Below are positions 1 to 9,054 of a stretch of DNA of 64,000 bases, piece by piece. Numbering within the stretch: the first letter of the stretch is position 1; each line of letters starts with the position of its first letter. A program made the position numbers and the translations under genes. The DNA comes from Roseiarcus sp963787135 (lineage in GTDB: Bacteria; Pseudomonadota; Alphaproteobacteria; Rhizobiales; Beijerinckiaceae), in NCBI GenBank assembly GCA_963787135.1, contig CAWBBW010000010.1, positions 62,001 through 126,000 on the forward strand, written 5' to 3'. The notes beneath the pieces are model-generated. The model made no database searches. It saw nothing but the letters and a program-made list of their open reading frames with translations, and was not told the DNA's origin.

Positions 1-97
1 GCAAAACGAACTCGCGATAATGACGAATTCGGTCCGACGCCTGGGCGTAGCGCCGGTCAGCCCGATCAATCTCCAAAAAGCCCGTCACCTTGCCCAT
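1..97 (-). CDS. gltD: Glutamate synthase small subunit, N-terminal fragment
   Basis: Only the first 32 codons lie in the window; the gene runs off the left edge. From the minus-strand ATG at 97 the protein begins MGKVTGFLEIDRADRRY and continues through RIRHYREFVL, the conserved start of the NADPH-dependent glutamate synthase beta subunit. In the family this subunit holds FAD and Fe-S centres and passes electrons from NADPH to the large subunit. It lies 94 bp downstream of gltB on the same strand, the usual gene order, so co-transcription is expected. The catalytic part is not visible. Confidence 0.85.
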   Translation of the reverse strand, partial: MGKVTGFLEIDRADRRYAQASDRIRHYREFVL

Positions 98-191
98 TGC
101 GCTACGCCTCTAAACCCGTCCCGCCTCAATCATGTGACCGTAAGCAGCCTTTCGCGGCGTTTCCCCTCGCAGGGCGTTTCGCCAATTCGCG

Positions 192-3100
192 TCATTCTCC
201 CGCCGCCAGCATCGCCTGCCCGCTCTGCGCCGCCAATTCCGCCAGCGCGCGGCGGTACTCGACCGGCATGACCTTGCGGAACTTGGGCAGATAGGTCTCC
301 CAGTTCTCCAGGATATGCCGTGCGCGGGCCGAGCTGGTGGCCCGGGCGTGGTTGGAGATCAGCTGATGGAGACGCTCTCCGTCGAAGCGGCTCATGTCAT
401 GCATCACGTCCACCCGCCCGTGTGACTCCAAATCGCCGCCCGAGTGGAGATGACGGACCATCATCTCTTCTTCGGCGGCGAGCGGCTCGAGTTCGACCAT
501 CGCAAGGTTGCAGCGCTGAGCGAAGTTCCCCGCCTCGTCGAGCACATAGGCGATGCCGCCGGACATGCCGGCGGCGAAATTGCGGCCGGTCTCGCCAATG
601 ACAACGATGATTCCGCCGGTCATGTATTCGCAGCCGTGATCGCCTACGCCCTCGACAACTGCGATGGCGCCGGAGTTGCGCACGCCGAACCGTTCGCCGG
701 CCACGCCGCGGAAGTAGCATTCTCCTGCGATCGCGCCGTAAAGCACGGTGTTGCCGACGATGATCGACTCCTCTGGCTTCAGCTTCTTCGCCTCTTGCGG
801 CGGGTAGACGACGATCCGCCCGCCGGACAGGCCCTTGCCCACGTAATCGTTGGCTTCGCCCTCGAGCTCGAGCGTCACGCCCTTCGCAAGAAACGCGCCG
901 AAGCTTTGCCCCGCCGTTCCCTTGAATTTGATGTGGATGGACTCGTCGCGAAGCCCCGCGTGCCCGTAACGCTTGGCGATCTCGCCCGACAGCATGGCTC
1001 CGGCCGAACGATCCGAATTGCGGATCGAAAGGTCGAGCCGGACGTGCCTGCCGCGCTCGACCGCGTCTTTCGTCTCGGCGATCAGCCGACGATCCAGCAC
1101 ATGCTCGAGGCCATGATCCTGCCCGATGCTGCGAAAGATCGTGTCATTCGGCCACGGTGTCGGCTTATGGAACAGCTTGGAAAAGTCGAGGCCCTGCGCT
1201 TTGGCGTGTTCGACCAGCTTCGCCTTGTCGAGCATCTGCCGCTGGCCGATCATCTCGTCGAACCGGCGATATCCCATCGCCGCCATCAGCTCCCGCACCT
1301 CCTCGGCGACAAAGAAGAAATAGTTGATGACATGTTCGGGCTTGCCGACGAAGCGCTTGCGCAGGACCGGATCCTGCGTCGCGACACCGACCGGACAGGT
1401 GTTCAGATGGCACTTGCGCATCATGATGCAGCCGGCGGCGATCAGCGGCGCAGTGGCGAAACCGAACTCGTCCGCGCCAAGCAGGGCGCCGATCACCACG
1501 TCCCGGCCTGTGCGAACGCCCCCGTCGACCTGGACCGCGATGCGGGACCTCAGGCCGTTCATCACCAGAGTTTGGTGCGTCTCGGCAAGGCCGATCTCCC
1601 ACGGCGAGCCGGCATGCTTGATCGAGGTCAGAGGCGACGCGCCGGTGCCCCCCTCAAACCCAGAAATCGTGACATGGTCCGCCTTGCATTTGGCGACGCC
1701 CGCCGCAACGGTCCCAACACCAACCTCCGAGACGAGCTTGACCGAAACCAGCGCCTCGGGGTTGACGTTCTTCAGGTCGTAGACAAGCTGCTTCAGATCC
1801 TCGATCGAATAGATGTCATGATGGGGCGGAGGCGAAATAAGGCCCACGCCCTGCGTCGAGTGACGCACTTTGGCGATGACGGCGTCAACCTTGTGGCCGG
1901 GCAGTTGCCCGCCTTCGCCGGGCTTTGCGCCCTGCGCCATCTTGATCTGCATCATGTCCGAGTTGACGAGATATTCTGCCGTGACGCCAAAACGCCCCGA
2001 GGCGACCTGCTTGATGGCGCTGCGCATCGAGTCGCCGTTGGCCATTCGCTTGTAGCGGTCGGACTCCTCGCCGCCCTCGCCCGTGTTGGACTTACCGCCG
2101 ATACGGTTCATGGCGATCGCGAGCGTGGTATGCGCCTCGCGCGAGATCGAGCCGTAGGACATCGCCCCTGTCGAAAAGCGCTTAACAATGTCCACCGCGG
2201 GCTCGACTTCGGCAAGCGGGACGGGAGCCCGGCCTTCGGTCTCCGCCGTCTTGATGCGGAAGAGGCCGCGGATCGTGAGCAAATGCTCGCTCTGTTCGTT
2301 GAGCATTTTGGCGAAGGAGTCGTAGCGGTCGCGAGCGTTGCCGCGCACGGCGTGCTGCAGCAACGATACCGTCTGCGGGTTCCAGCTGTGCGCTTCGCCG
2401 CGGACGCGATAGGCGTATTCGCCCCCAACGTCCAAAGACGTCCGCAGGACCGGCGACTCGCCAAATGCTTCGGCGTGACGGCGCCTCGTCTCGGCGGCGA
2501 TTTCGGCCAGTCCCGCGCCCTCGATGGTGGTCGCCGTGCCGAAGAAGAACTCGTCGACAAAAGCGCGAGAGAGCCCGACGGCGTCGAAGATCTGGGCGCC
2601 GCAATACGACTGATAGGTCGAGATTCCCATCTTCGACATGACCTTGAGGAGGCCCTTGTCGACCGACTTGATGAAGCGCTTAACGACCTCGTAGCCGCTG
2701 ATCGGTTCGGGTAGATCCTTCGCCATCGCGGTCAGGGTCTCGAAAGCGAGATACGGATTGATCGCCTCGGCCCCGTAGCCGGCCAGACACGCGAAGTGGT
2801 GGATTTCGCGCGCTTCGCCGGTTTCAACGACCAGCCCGACCGATGTGCGCAGACCCGCCCGGATAAGGTGATGGTGCACCGCCGCAGTCGCCAGGAGCGC
2901 GGGGATCGGAATGCGATCAGGACCGACCATGCGGTCGGAAAGGCTGATGATGTTGTAGCGGCCGTGCACAGCGGCTTCGGCGCGCTCGCACAAGCGACGC
3001 AACGCCTCCTCCATCCCTTCGGCGCCCCGTTCGACGGCGTAAGTCATGTCGAGCGTCTTGGTGTCGAAAGAATCCTCGAAGTGGCCGATGCAACGAATCT

Positions 3101-4898
3101 TCTCGAGGTCTTCGTTGGTCAGGATCGGCTGGCGCACCTCGAGCCGCTTCCGTCGGGCCGTGCCTTCGAGATCGAACAGGTTCGGCCTCGGCCCGATGAA
3201 CGAGACAAGGCTCATAACGAGTTCCTCGCGGATCGGGTCGATCGGCGGGTTGGTTACCTGTGCGAAATTCTGCTTGAAGTAGGTGTAAAGCAGCTTCGGC
3301 TTGGACGAGAGGGCGGAGATCGGCGTGTCGGTGCCCATCGAGCCGACGGCTTCCTGGCCCGTCGTCGCCATCGGCGAGAGCAGGAAAGCAAGATCCTCCT
3401 GCGTGTAGCCGAAGGCCTGTTGACGGTCGAGCAGCGACACGTCGGTGCGCGAGGCGCGCGGCTCGACAGGGTTGAGCTCCTCGAGCACAATTTGCGTCGA
3501 CTCAAGCCATGAATTGTAGGGATGGGCGCGCGACAGCGTCTGCTTGATCTCCGCGTCCGAGACGATCCGGTGTTCCTCAAGATCGACGAGCAGCATCTTG
3601 CCCGGCTGCAAGCGCCACTTCGCGACGATCTTCTCCTCCGGGACGGGCAGGACGCCCATTTCGGAGGCAAGCACGACCAGGTCGTCGTCAGTGACGAAAT
3701 AGCGCGCGGGCCTCAGACCATTGCGGTCGAGCGTGGCGCCAATCTGGCGCCCGTCGGTGAACGCGACCGCAGCGGGCCCATCCCAAGGCTCCATCAAGGC
3801 CGCGTGATACTCGTAAAATGCGCGCCGCTCCTCGTCCATCAGCGGATTTCCCGCCCAGGCTTCCGGGACCAGCATCATCATCGCATGGCTCAGCGAATAG
3901 CCGCCCTGGACAAGGAACTCGAGCGCATTGTCGAAGCAGGCCGTGTCGGACTGGCCCTCGTAGGAGATCGGCCAAAGCTTCGAAATGTCGTTGCCGAACA
4001 GCTCCGAGTCGACGCTGGCCTGACGCGCCGCCATCCAGTTGACATTGCCCCTGAGCGTGTTGATCTCGCCGTTATGCGCAACCATGCGATAGGGGTGCGC
4101 GAGACGCCACGACGGGAACGTGTTGGTGGCGAAGCGCTGATGGACGAGCGCAAGGGCTGTATCGTAGCGCGCGTCCAAAAGGTCGCGGTAGTACGGCGCG
4201 AGCTGGCTAACGAGAACCATGCCCTTGTAGACAATGGTGCGGGCCGACATGGACACCGGATAGTATTCCGCGACTTCCGGGCCGCCAGCCGCATAAACAC
4301 GATTGGAGATGACCTTGCGGATGATATAGAGCCGACGCTCAAAATCATTTTCCGTAGCGAGATTGGGCGCGCGGCCGATGAAGATCTGCTGCATCACCGG
4401 TTCGGTCGCCTTCACGCGTTCGCCGAGCGCTGAATTGTCGACCGGCACATCGCGCCATCCGAGAACCGTCTGGCCCTCCGCGGCCACAACCTCCTCGACA
4501 ATATCGTGAACCTGCCGGCGGGCCGCGGCATGGCGCGGCATGAAGAATTGCCCGATCGCGTAGTGGCCCGGCTCAGGAAGATCAAACCCAAGCTTCGCGC
4601 ATTCCGGCGCAAAGAATCCGTGCGGGATCTGCGTGAGCACGCCGCATCCATCGCCGAGCGTCGGATCAGCCCCGACCGCGCCGCGATGATCGAGGTTGGC
4701 CAGGATTTGCAGGCCCTTTTCGAGAATGTCGTGCGACCTGCGGTTTTTCATGTCGGCCACGAAGCCGACGCCGCAGGAATCATGCTCATTGGCCGGATCG
4801 TAGAGGCCCTGGGCGCGCGGGGTCAGCGGATCCACTCCCGGGGGGACGCGCGCAGCCGCGCCAGCGGGGCTCTGGTTGAACTGGGTCTTAGCGTTCAT
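192..4898 (-). CDS. gltB: Glutamate synthase large subunit
   Basis: This 1568-aa protein makes two glutamates from glutamine and 2-oxoglutarate, the main ammonia assimilation route together with glutamine synthetase. Domain order is that of GltB: class II glutamine amidotransferase (about 42-430, catalytic Cys42 in EHDSCGVGF after a short propeptide), central domain, FMN-binding synthase domain with the 3Fe-4S ligands in CIMMRKCHLNTC (about 1155-1167), and a C-terminal GXGXG beta-helix. The frame is open upstream to 5081, but the ATG at 4898 was chosen because GGGGAGCGG precedes it and homologues start close to the propeptide. gltD follows. Length matches the usual 1500-1580 aa. Confidence 0.97.
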   Translation of the reverse strand: MNAKTQFNQSPAGAAARVPPGVDPLTPRAQGLYDPANEHDSCGVGFVADMKNRRSHDILEKGLQILANLDHRGAVGADPTLGDGCGVLTQIPHGFFAPECAKLGFDLPEPGHYAIGQFFMPRHAAARRQVHDIVEEVVAAEGQTVLGWRDVPVDNSALGERVKATEPVMQQIFIGRAPNLATENDFERRLYIIRKVISNRVYAAGGPEVAEYYPVSMSARTIVYKGMVLVSQLAPYYRDLLDARYDTALALVHQRFATNTFPSWRLAHPYRMVAHNGEINTLRGNVNWMAARQASVDSELFGNDISKLWPISYEGQSDTACFDNALEFLVQGGYSLSHAMMMLVPEAWAGNPLMDEERRAFYEYHAALMEPWDGPAAVAFTDGRQIGATLDRNGLRPARYFVTDDDLVVLASEMGVLPVPEEKIVAKWRLQPGKMLLVDLEEHRIVSDAEIKQTLSRAHPYNSWLESTQIVLEELNPVEPRASRTDVSLLDRQQAFGYTQEDLAFLLSPMATTGQEAVGSMGTDTPISALSSKPKLLYTYFKQNFAQVTNPPIDPIREELVMSLVSFIGPRPNLFDLEGTARRKRLEVRQPILTNEDLEKIRCIGHFEDSFDTKTLDMTYAVERGAEGMEEALRRLCERAEAAVHGRYNIISLSDRMVGPDRIPIPALLATAAVHHHLIRAGLRTSVGLVVETGEAREIHHFACLAGYGAEAINPYLAFETLTAMAKDLPEPISGYEVVKRFIKSVDKGLLKVMSKMGISTYQSYCGAQIFDAVGLSRAFVDEFFFGTATTIEGAGLAEIAAETRRRHAEAFGESPVLRTSLDVGGEYAYRVRGEAHSWNPQTVSLLQHAVRGNARDRYDSFAKMLNEQSEHLLTIRGLFRIKTAETEGRAPVPLAEVEPAVDIVKRFSTGAMSYGSISREAHTTLAIAMNRIGGKSNTGEGGEESDRYKRMANGDSMRSAIKQVASGRFGVTAEYLVNSDMMQIKMAQGAKPGEGGQLPGHKVDAVIAKVRHSTQGVGLISPPPHHDIYSIEDLKQLVYDLKNVNPEALVSVKLVSEVGVGTVAAGVAKCKADHVTISGFEGGTGASPLTSIKHAGSPWEIGLAETHQTLVMNGLRSRIAVQVDGGVRTGRDVVIGALLGADEFGFATAPLIAAGCIMMRKCHLNTCPVGVATQDPVLRKRFVGKPEHVINYFFFVAEEVRELMAAMGYRRFDEMIGQRQMLDKAKLVEHAKAQGLDFSKLFHKPTPWPNDTIFRSIGQDHGLEHVLDRRLIAETKDAVERGRHVRLDLSIRNSDRSAGAMLSGEIAKRYGHAGLRDESIHIKFKGTAGQSFGAFLAKGVTLELEGEANDYVGKGLSGGRIVVYPPQEAKKLKPEESIIVGNTVLYGAIAGECYFRGVAGERFGVRNSGAIAVVEGVGDHGCEYMTGGIIVVIGETGRNFAAGMSGGIAYVLDEAGNFAQRCNLAMVELEPLAAEEEMMVRHLHSGGDLESHGRVDVMHDMSRFDGERLHQLISNHARATSSARARHILENWETYLPKFRKVMPVEYRRALAELAAQSGQAMLAAGE

Positions 4899-5254
4899 TT
4901 TCCGCTCCCCAAATGGCCGCGATCCTTTCGCGACTGACATTTCCGAATTTTTGAAGGCGTGTCGAGGACAAAACGGATGCGCTTCGCGCAGCCAAGAGGG
5001 CGTTACGCGTCGAATTTTTTTCGATCTGTTTTCGTTGTTCGATCCGACGACGCAGGCGAAGTCAGAGCCTCTTTCGCGCAAATGGTCAGCAAAACTGTCC
5101 TATCTCGAATACATGCCAGAAATGGTCCCGCGATACAAGCACGAAACGAGCCAATTTTTTCTCCGGCTGCGGGCGGGCTGCAGGTGCGCCTGCCCAATTG
5201 CCAATCCATCCCTGCCTGGGGCAATTTGGAGCCCCAAATCAAGCCGAGGCGTCA
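4899..5254. other. Divergent intergenic region between gltB and the threonine aldolase-like gene
   Basis: About 356 bp with no convincing gene. It must hold the promoters of gltB (leftward) and of the aldolase-like gene (rightward). A T-rich block around 5016-5040 stands out from the GC-rich surroundings and could be upstream promoter DNA. I could not assign -35/-10 boxes or an NtrC site with confidence. Confidence 0.4.
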
Positions 5255-6346
5255 ATGAATTTCGCAAGCGACAATGCCGCCGGCGTCGCGCCGGAGATCC
5301 TGGAAGCGATCGCCGCGTCGTCCCGCGTCAACGCGCCGGCCTATGGCGAGGACGACTACACGGCCCGGGCGGAGGCGATGCTGAGCGAAATCTTCGAGAC
5401 GCGGGTCGCCGCCTTTCTCGTTGCGACAGGCACCGCCGCGAACGCGCTCGCGCTCTCGTCATTGGCTCAGCCATGGAGCGCCGTATTCTGCCACGAGGAG
5501 GCGCATGTTCACGACGACGAATGCGGCGCGCCCGAATTCTTCAGTGGGGGGGCGAAGCTGGTCGGCATCCCCGGCTGGGGCGGCAAGATCACGCCTGACG
5601 AGCTGCGCGAGACGCTCGACCGGTTTCCGCGTGGGCTCGTCAAGTCCGTTCAGCCGGGCGCGCTCTCGCTGTCGCAGGCCACCGAAGCCGGGACGGTCTA
5701 CTGGCGGGGCGAGGTCGGGGAGCTTTGCGACATTGCTCATTCGGCCGGCGTCGGGGTGCATATGGACGGCGCCCGGTTCGGGAATGCGATAGTTGCGAGC
5801 CAGCTTTCGCCGGCCGACATGACGTGGCGCGCCGGAGTCGACGCGCTTTCACTCGGCGCGACGAAAAACGGCGCGCTCGCTTGCGAAGCGGTCGTTTTCT
5901 TCGATCCGGAACAGGCGATGGAATTGGCTTATCGACGCAAGCGCGCCGGACACACCCTGTCCAAGGGGCGTTTTCTGGGAGCGCAGATGGAGGCCTATCT
6001 CAAGGACGGCCTGTGGCTCCGGCTGGCGGAGCGAGCGAACCATGCAGCGCAGCGTCTGAGCGAGGGGCTTGCGGCCGCGAGAGGGTTACGGCTGGCCTGG
6101 CCGACCGAAGCCAACGAGGTCTTCGTCGTTGCGCCGAACGCGGCGGTTGACGGATGGCGGGCTGCGGGGGCGCGGTTCCACGAGTGGAGCACCCGCTCGT
6201 TGGCCCCGGACCAGAGGCCCGGAGATCATGAGCGCCTGGTGCGGCTCGTGACGTCGTTCGAGACCCAGCAAAGCGAAATCGATCAGTTGCTCGGCCTCTA
6301 CCATGGCGCCTACGGCGGGCGCCGCGCGGTGACGGAAGCGCCGTGA
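5255..6346 (+). CDS. Threonine aldolase family PLP enzyme
   Basis: The 363-aa product belongs to the beta-eliminating-lyase / low-specificity threonine aldolase family, which cleaves L-threonine or allo-threonine to glycine and acetaldehyde using pyridoxal phosphate. The PLP lysine is probably Lys204 in GATKNGA, and Asp171 in VHMDGARFGN would hold the pyridine nitrogen. The ATG at 5255 is preferred over an in-frame ATG at 5198: GAGG lies about 7 bp upstream and the downstream start MNFASDNAAGVAPE matches the family N-terminus. It is transcribed away from gltB and appears monocistronic. Substrate preference cannot be read from the sequence. Confidence 0.88.
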   Translation: MNFASDNAAGVAPEILEAIAASSRVNAPAYGEDDYTARAEAMLSEIFETRVAAFLVATGTAANALALSSLAQPWSAVFCHEEAHVHDDECGAPEFFSGGAKLVGIPGWGGKITPDELRETLDRFPRGLVKSVQPGALSLSQATEAGTVYWRGEVGELCDIAHSAGVGVHMDGARFGNAIVASQLSPADMTWRAGVDALSLGATKNGALACEAVVFFDPEQAMELAYRRKRAGHTLSKGRFLGAQMEAYLKDGLWLRLAERANHAAQRLSEGLAAARGLRLAWPTEANEVFVVAPNAAVDGWRAAGARFHEWSTRSLAPDQRPGDHERLVRLVTSFETQQSEIDQLLGLYHGAYGGRRAVTEAP

Positions 6347-6401
6347 CCGCGCCGCAATTTGCGCCAAAGAGTGCCCGCGCCGGTCAATGCTGGAGCATTA
6401 C

Positions 6402-7367
6402 ATGCCTGTCTCGTACGCGACATCGCGGCGCCTTTTGGCGCGATTGACGCTTGCTGCTCTCCCCTTTCTCGCCGCCGCTTCGAGGGCCGATGCGCAATGG
6501 TTCCCGCCGATGGACGCTCCATCGACCCACGAACTGGCGCAATGGTTTCCCCCGATCGGCGCCGCTTCGACGCGCGAGATCGCGGAGCGGCTGAAGGCGG
6601 AGGGCTTTGTCCTGATCGGGCCGCTTCGGCGAAACGACACCGTTTATTTGGCCGACGTCAATGCGGGCCCCGCGGGCCGGGAGCGACTGGTGATCGACGC
6701 CTGGAGCGGAGAAATCCTCCAGCGCTTCGTCGAGCGGTCGGCGTCTTCGAGGCCGGGCGCCGCCGACCGCTACGCGATAGAAAGGGGCGAATTCGATAGC
6801 CCGCCGCCTCTCGGTCCGCCGCCCGCGCGCGAGTTCTTCAACGGTCCCGGCGGCGATGCGAACCTCGCGTATGGCGGACCGGCGAACGCGCGGATTCCCG
6901 ATGCGGTCGGTCCGGTCAGTCCGCTGGAGCGGACGCCAAGAACGAAGGTCAAGTCGAAGCCGGCGGCGAATAAACCTTCACCCGTCCAGCCAAAGCCGGC
7001 GACGGCGGCTCTCCCGCCAGCACAACCGGCCAAGCCGGACGAAGGCGGCGCGACCCCGGCGGTAAAGGACACTTCTGGCGGAGCCGCGGCGCCGCCTCCG
7101 GCGCCCGAGGCGTCCCAACAGCCGAGCCCTCCGCCCAGGCCGGACGCCCCGACCACGGCGCCATCGCCCTCTGTTACGCCCGATCAGACCAAGACGGCGA
7201 CGCCCAATCCCGCGGGAGCGGCGACGTCGCCGAGCATCCCCCAGACTCAGGCGAAGGAGGAGCCGCGCCCGGCTCAGTCGCCGGCCGCCGTTCCCTCCGC
7301 GCCCGCGACGACGAAGTCGGGAGACAAGTCGAAGGTCAACGACGTGCCGGTCAACCCGCTCGAATAG
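6402..7367 (+). CDS. Secreted PepSY-like, proline/alanine-rich protein
   Basis: This 321-aa protein starts with a Sec-type signal peptide (cleavage probably after ADA at about residue 31). A short imperfect tandem repeat follows (AQWFPPMDAPSTHEL / AQWFPPIGAASTREI). Residues about 55-110 resemble a PepSY-type fold (AERLKAEGFVLIGPL, then LVIDAWSGEILQRF). The remaining 200 residues are Pro/Ala/Lys-rich and likely disordered. The ATG at 6402 is used because GGAG lies 6 bp before it; an ATG at 6387 has no such site. Function is unknown; periplasmic location is inferred from the signal peptide. Confidence 0.72.
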   Translation: MPVSYATSRRLLARLTLAALPFLAAASRADAQWFPPMDAPSTHELAQWFPPIGAASTREIAERLKAEGFVLIGPLRRNDTVYLADVNAGPAGRERLVIDAWSGEILQRFVERSASSRPGAADRYAIERGEFDSPPPLGPPPAREFFNGPGGDANLAYGGPANARIPDAVGPVSPLERTPRTKVKSKPAANKPSPVQPKPATAALPPAQPAKPDEGGATPAVKDTSGGAAAPPPAPEASQQPSPPPRPDAPTTAPSPSVTPDQTKTATPNPAGAATSPSIPQTQAKEEPRPAQSPAAVPSAPATTKSGDKSKVNDVPVNPLE

Positions 7368-7372
7368 CCAAC

Positions 7373-7399
7373 AAAAAGGGCGCCCTTTCGGGGCGCCCT
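7373..7399 (-). terminator. Rho-independent terminator of hsp20
   Basis: A 9-bp perfect stem AGGGCGCCC / GGGCGCCCT (7377-7385 and 7391-7399) with a TTTCG loop lies between two converging genes. On the minus strand it is followed by a U-run (AAAAA at 7373-7377), so it mainly terminates hsp20. It may also act on the plus-strand PepSY-like gene, though only GATTT follows there. Confidence 0.85.
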
Positions 7400-7421
7400 G
7401 ATTTGGACCGGCTGACCGGCC

Positions 7422-7898
7422 TTACGCGGCCTGCTTCGTCGTTTCGACGGTCTTGGGCTCGACGGTCTTGCCTCCGTTGATGGCGATCACGCGCGGCTTC
7501 TGCGCCTCGGGAACTTCCCTGACCAGATCGATGTGGAGCAATCCGTTCTCGCTGACCGCGCCGGTGACGACGACATGCTCGGCAAGCTGGAAGCGCCTCT
7601 CGAACGCGCGAGCCGCGATGCCCTGATAGATGACGTCGCGCTTCTCGTCCTTGGCGGCGGATCCCTTCGAGCCGCGAATCGTCAGCGTGTTGTCGCGCGA
7701 TTCGACGGTGAGCTCGTTCTCGCCGAAGCCGGCGACGGCGAGCGTGATGCGGTAGGCGTTCTCGCCGGTCCGTTCGATGTTATAGGGCGGATAGGACGGA
7801 ACGCTCTGCTCCGCGCCGACCGCTTTATCCAGCATCGACAGAAGACGGTCGAAGCCGACCGTGGATCGATAGAATGGCGAAAGATCGTAGTTCAACAT
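7422..7898 (-). CDS. Small heat shock protein, Hsp20/IbpA type
   Basis: A 158-aa alpha-crystallin-domain chaperone that binds unfolding proteins in the cytoplasm without ATP. The N-terminus MLNYDLSPFYRSTVGFDRL is typical of rhizobial class A sHsps, the alpha-crystallin core spans about 35-130, and ENGLLHIDL marks its last strands. The ATG at 7898 is 8 nt after GGAGG; an in-frame GTG two codons upstream is less likely. The 5' leader carries a ROSE-like hairpin and upstream there is a sigma32-type promoter, so heat control at both transcription and translation is likely. A terminator follows. Confidence 0.93.
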   Translation of the reverse strand: MLNYDLSPFYRSTVGFDRLLSMLDKAVGAEQSVPSYPPYNIERTGENAYRITLAVAGFGENELTVESRDNTLTIRGSKGSAAKDEKRDVIYQGIAARAFERRFQLAEHVVVTGAVSENGLLHIDLVREVPEAQKPRVIAINGGKTVEPKTVETTKQAA

Positions 7899-7903
7899 AA
7901 TCA

Positions 7904-7926
7904 CATCCTCCTGATTGAGCGATATG
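7904..7926 (-). promoter_or_regulatory. ROSE-like RNA thermometer hairpin over the hsp20 ribosome-binding site
   Basis: On the hsp20 transcript, UCGCU, a 5-nt loop CAAUC and AGGA form the hallmark ROSE pairing (U[U/C]GCU with AGGA and one bulged G), extended by CAU pairing with AUG. It masks the GGAGG that lies 8 nt before the start codon. Further upstream the leader can form a second hairpin (TGCGG...CCGCA). ROSE elements are known upstream of rhizobial small heat shock genes. No structure prediction was run. Confidence 0.65.
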
Positions 7927-7988
7927 GCGGAAGGCGCCCCATGTGGCTGCGCCTGCCGCTTGCGGTTCCATTGGACCCCGCAGGCTCA

Positions 7989-8016
7989 ATCTGGGGCGAG
8001 TTCGCCGCAATTCAAG
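7989..8016 (-). promoter_or_regulatory. Sigma32-type heat-shock promoter of hsp20
   Basis: Minus strand: CTTGAA (8016-8011), 14-nt spacer, CCCCAGAT (7996-7989). This is close to the enterobacterial sigma32 consensus CTTGAAA-N12-14-CCCCATnT. It would start transcription near 7981 and give a leader of about 83 nt, enough to contain the ROSE-like hairpin. Confidence 0.65.
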
Positions 8017-8136
8017 GGCCCGGCCCTCGCTACAGAAAGCCGCGCTCGGCGGGCGATTGCGCCGCCGAGCGCGGCTCGATATAGCGCAGTCCTTGAGGAG
8101 GCGATTGGGCCTCCGATTCATGAGGTGACACATCGC

Positions 8137-8601
8137 ATGCTGAAGTCACAATTGACTGCGGCCGTCTGTGCGGCCGCCTTGTGCTTCGTCGCCGCGGCTT
8201 CCGCCGGGGCGGCGATGAACGGGCCGCAGGAAGACGAGCCTCCGAAGCCGCTCCCGCCGCTGCAGAAGAACTTCCCCCTGGATCAGACATGGTCCTTGCG
8301 CGAGCTCAACGGCAAGCCGGTGCCCGAGGGTCTGGACGCCAGCCTGAAGATCGACGGCAACCTGCGCGGCTCCGGGTTCACCGGCTGCAATTCGTGGTCG
8401 GCGACGCTCTACCCGGTCAAGGATCAGCATCTCGCGGTCGGGCCCTTTGCGCTGACCAAAAAGCAATGCGCCAAGGACGTCATGGCGGTCGAGATTGGGT
8501 TCCTGTCGAGCCTGGTCGGCAATCCGACCTGGGACCTCGTCAACGGCGATCTGGTGATCAAGGGACCGCGCGGATCGATGCGGCTCGCGCGCTCGCTCTG
8601 A
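8137..8601 (+). CDS. Secreted META-domain (HslJ-like) protein
   Basis: A 154-aa protein with a signal peptide (about 1-25, AAASAGAA) and one META domain: WSLRELNGKPVPEGL, then SGFTGCNSWSATLY and a C-terminal half with AVEIGFLSSL. META/HslJ proteins are small periplasmic or lipoprotein-like domains linked to stress or heat response; the molecular role is unsettled. The ATG at 8137 was chosen over upstream in-frame starts because TGAGGTGA lies about 9 nt before it and it gives a clean signal peptide. It is divergent from hsp20, so the two may share stress-related control, though no heat-shock promoter is seen on this side. Confidence 0.8.
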   Translation: MLKSQLTAAVCAAALCFVAAASAGAAMNGPQEDEPPKPLPPLQKNFPLDQTWSLRELNGKPVPEGLDASLKIDGNLRGSGFTGCNSWSATLYPVKDQHLAVGPFALTKKQCAKDVMAVEIGFLSSLVGNPTWDLVNGDLVIKGPRGSMRLARSL

Positions 8602-9054
8602 GGGCCGGGCGCCGCCCGTCGGGTGCTGTGGCCCTCATTGGCGGCGCCCGAAACGGGGGGCGCCATTCCCGGGCGCCGATCGTGACTTTTCAAGGGATTG
8701 TGGCGCCATTTCCGCGCCGAGCGCCGAGTCCTAAGGCCCCGAAGTGGCGGCGACCAGGCTGACCCCTCCTACGTTGTCGCCCCCGCGAACTTCCCGCTGG
8801 CGGCTTGGCCGTCTCTTAGCCAGCCGGGACCAATTAACCATTCTACAATGTTAATACGCAATGCAGGCCAAACGCTTTTGCGAATTAAAGCACGAATCCG
8901 TTCAATAGGCAAGAAAATGTCGACTTTTCCGAAATCAACGGTAGGGCCCCTAAAAAAGTGAGGCCGCCCTCGCGCCACGAAGGAACCCCCTCGCGAATAC
9001 GGCCACACCCGACGCGAGAACCTTAAGGTTCAGGCCCCGCGTCAATCAAACTGT
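8602..9054. other. Intergenic region without a recognisable gene
   Basis: About 450 bp. The first part can fold into GC-rich hairpins (for example GAGGGCC at 8600-8606 with GGCCCTC at 8630-8636) that may end META-gene transcription, but there is no U-run. The stretch 8825-8955 is clearly AT-richer than its surroundings. Short open frames here lack a ribosome-binding site and coding character. Confidence 0.4.

Noticed and set aside
444..2714. 756-codon open frame on the plus strand
   Set aside because: It lies antisense inside gltB; GC-rich third positions keep the opposite strand open. No RBS, no family resemblance.
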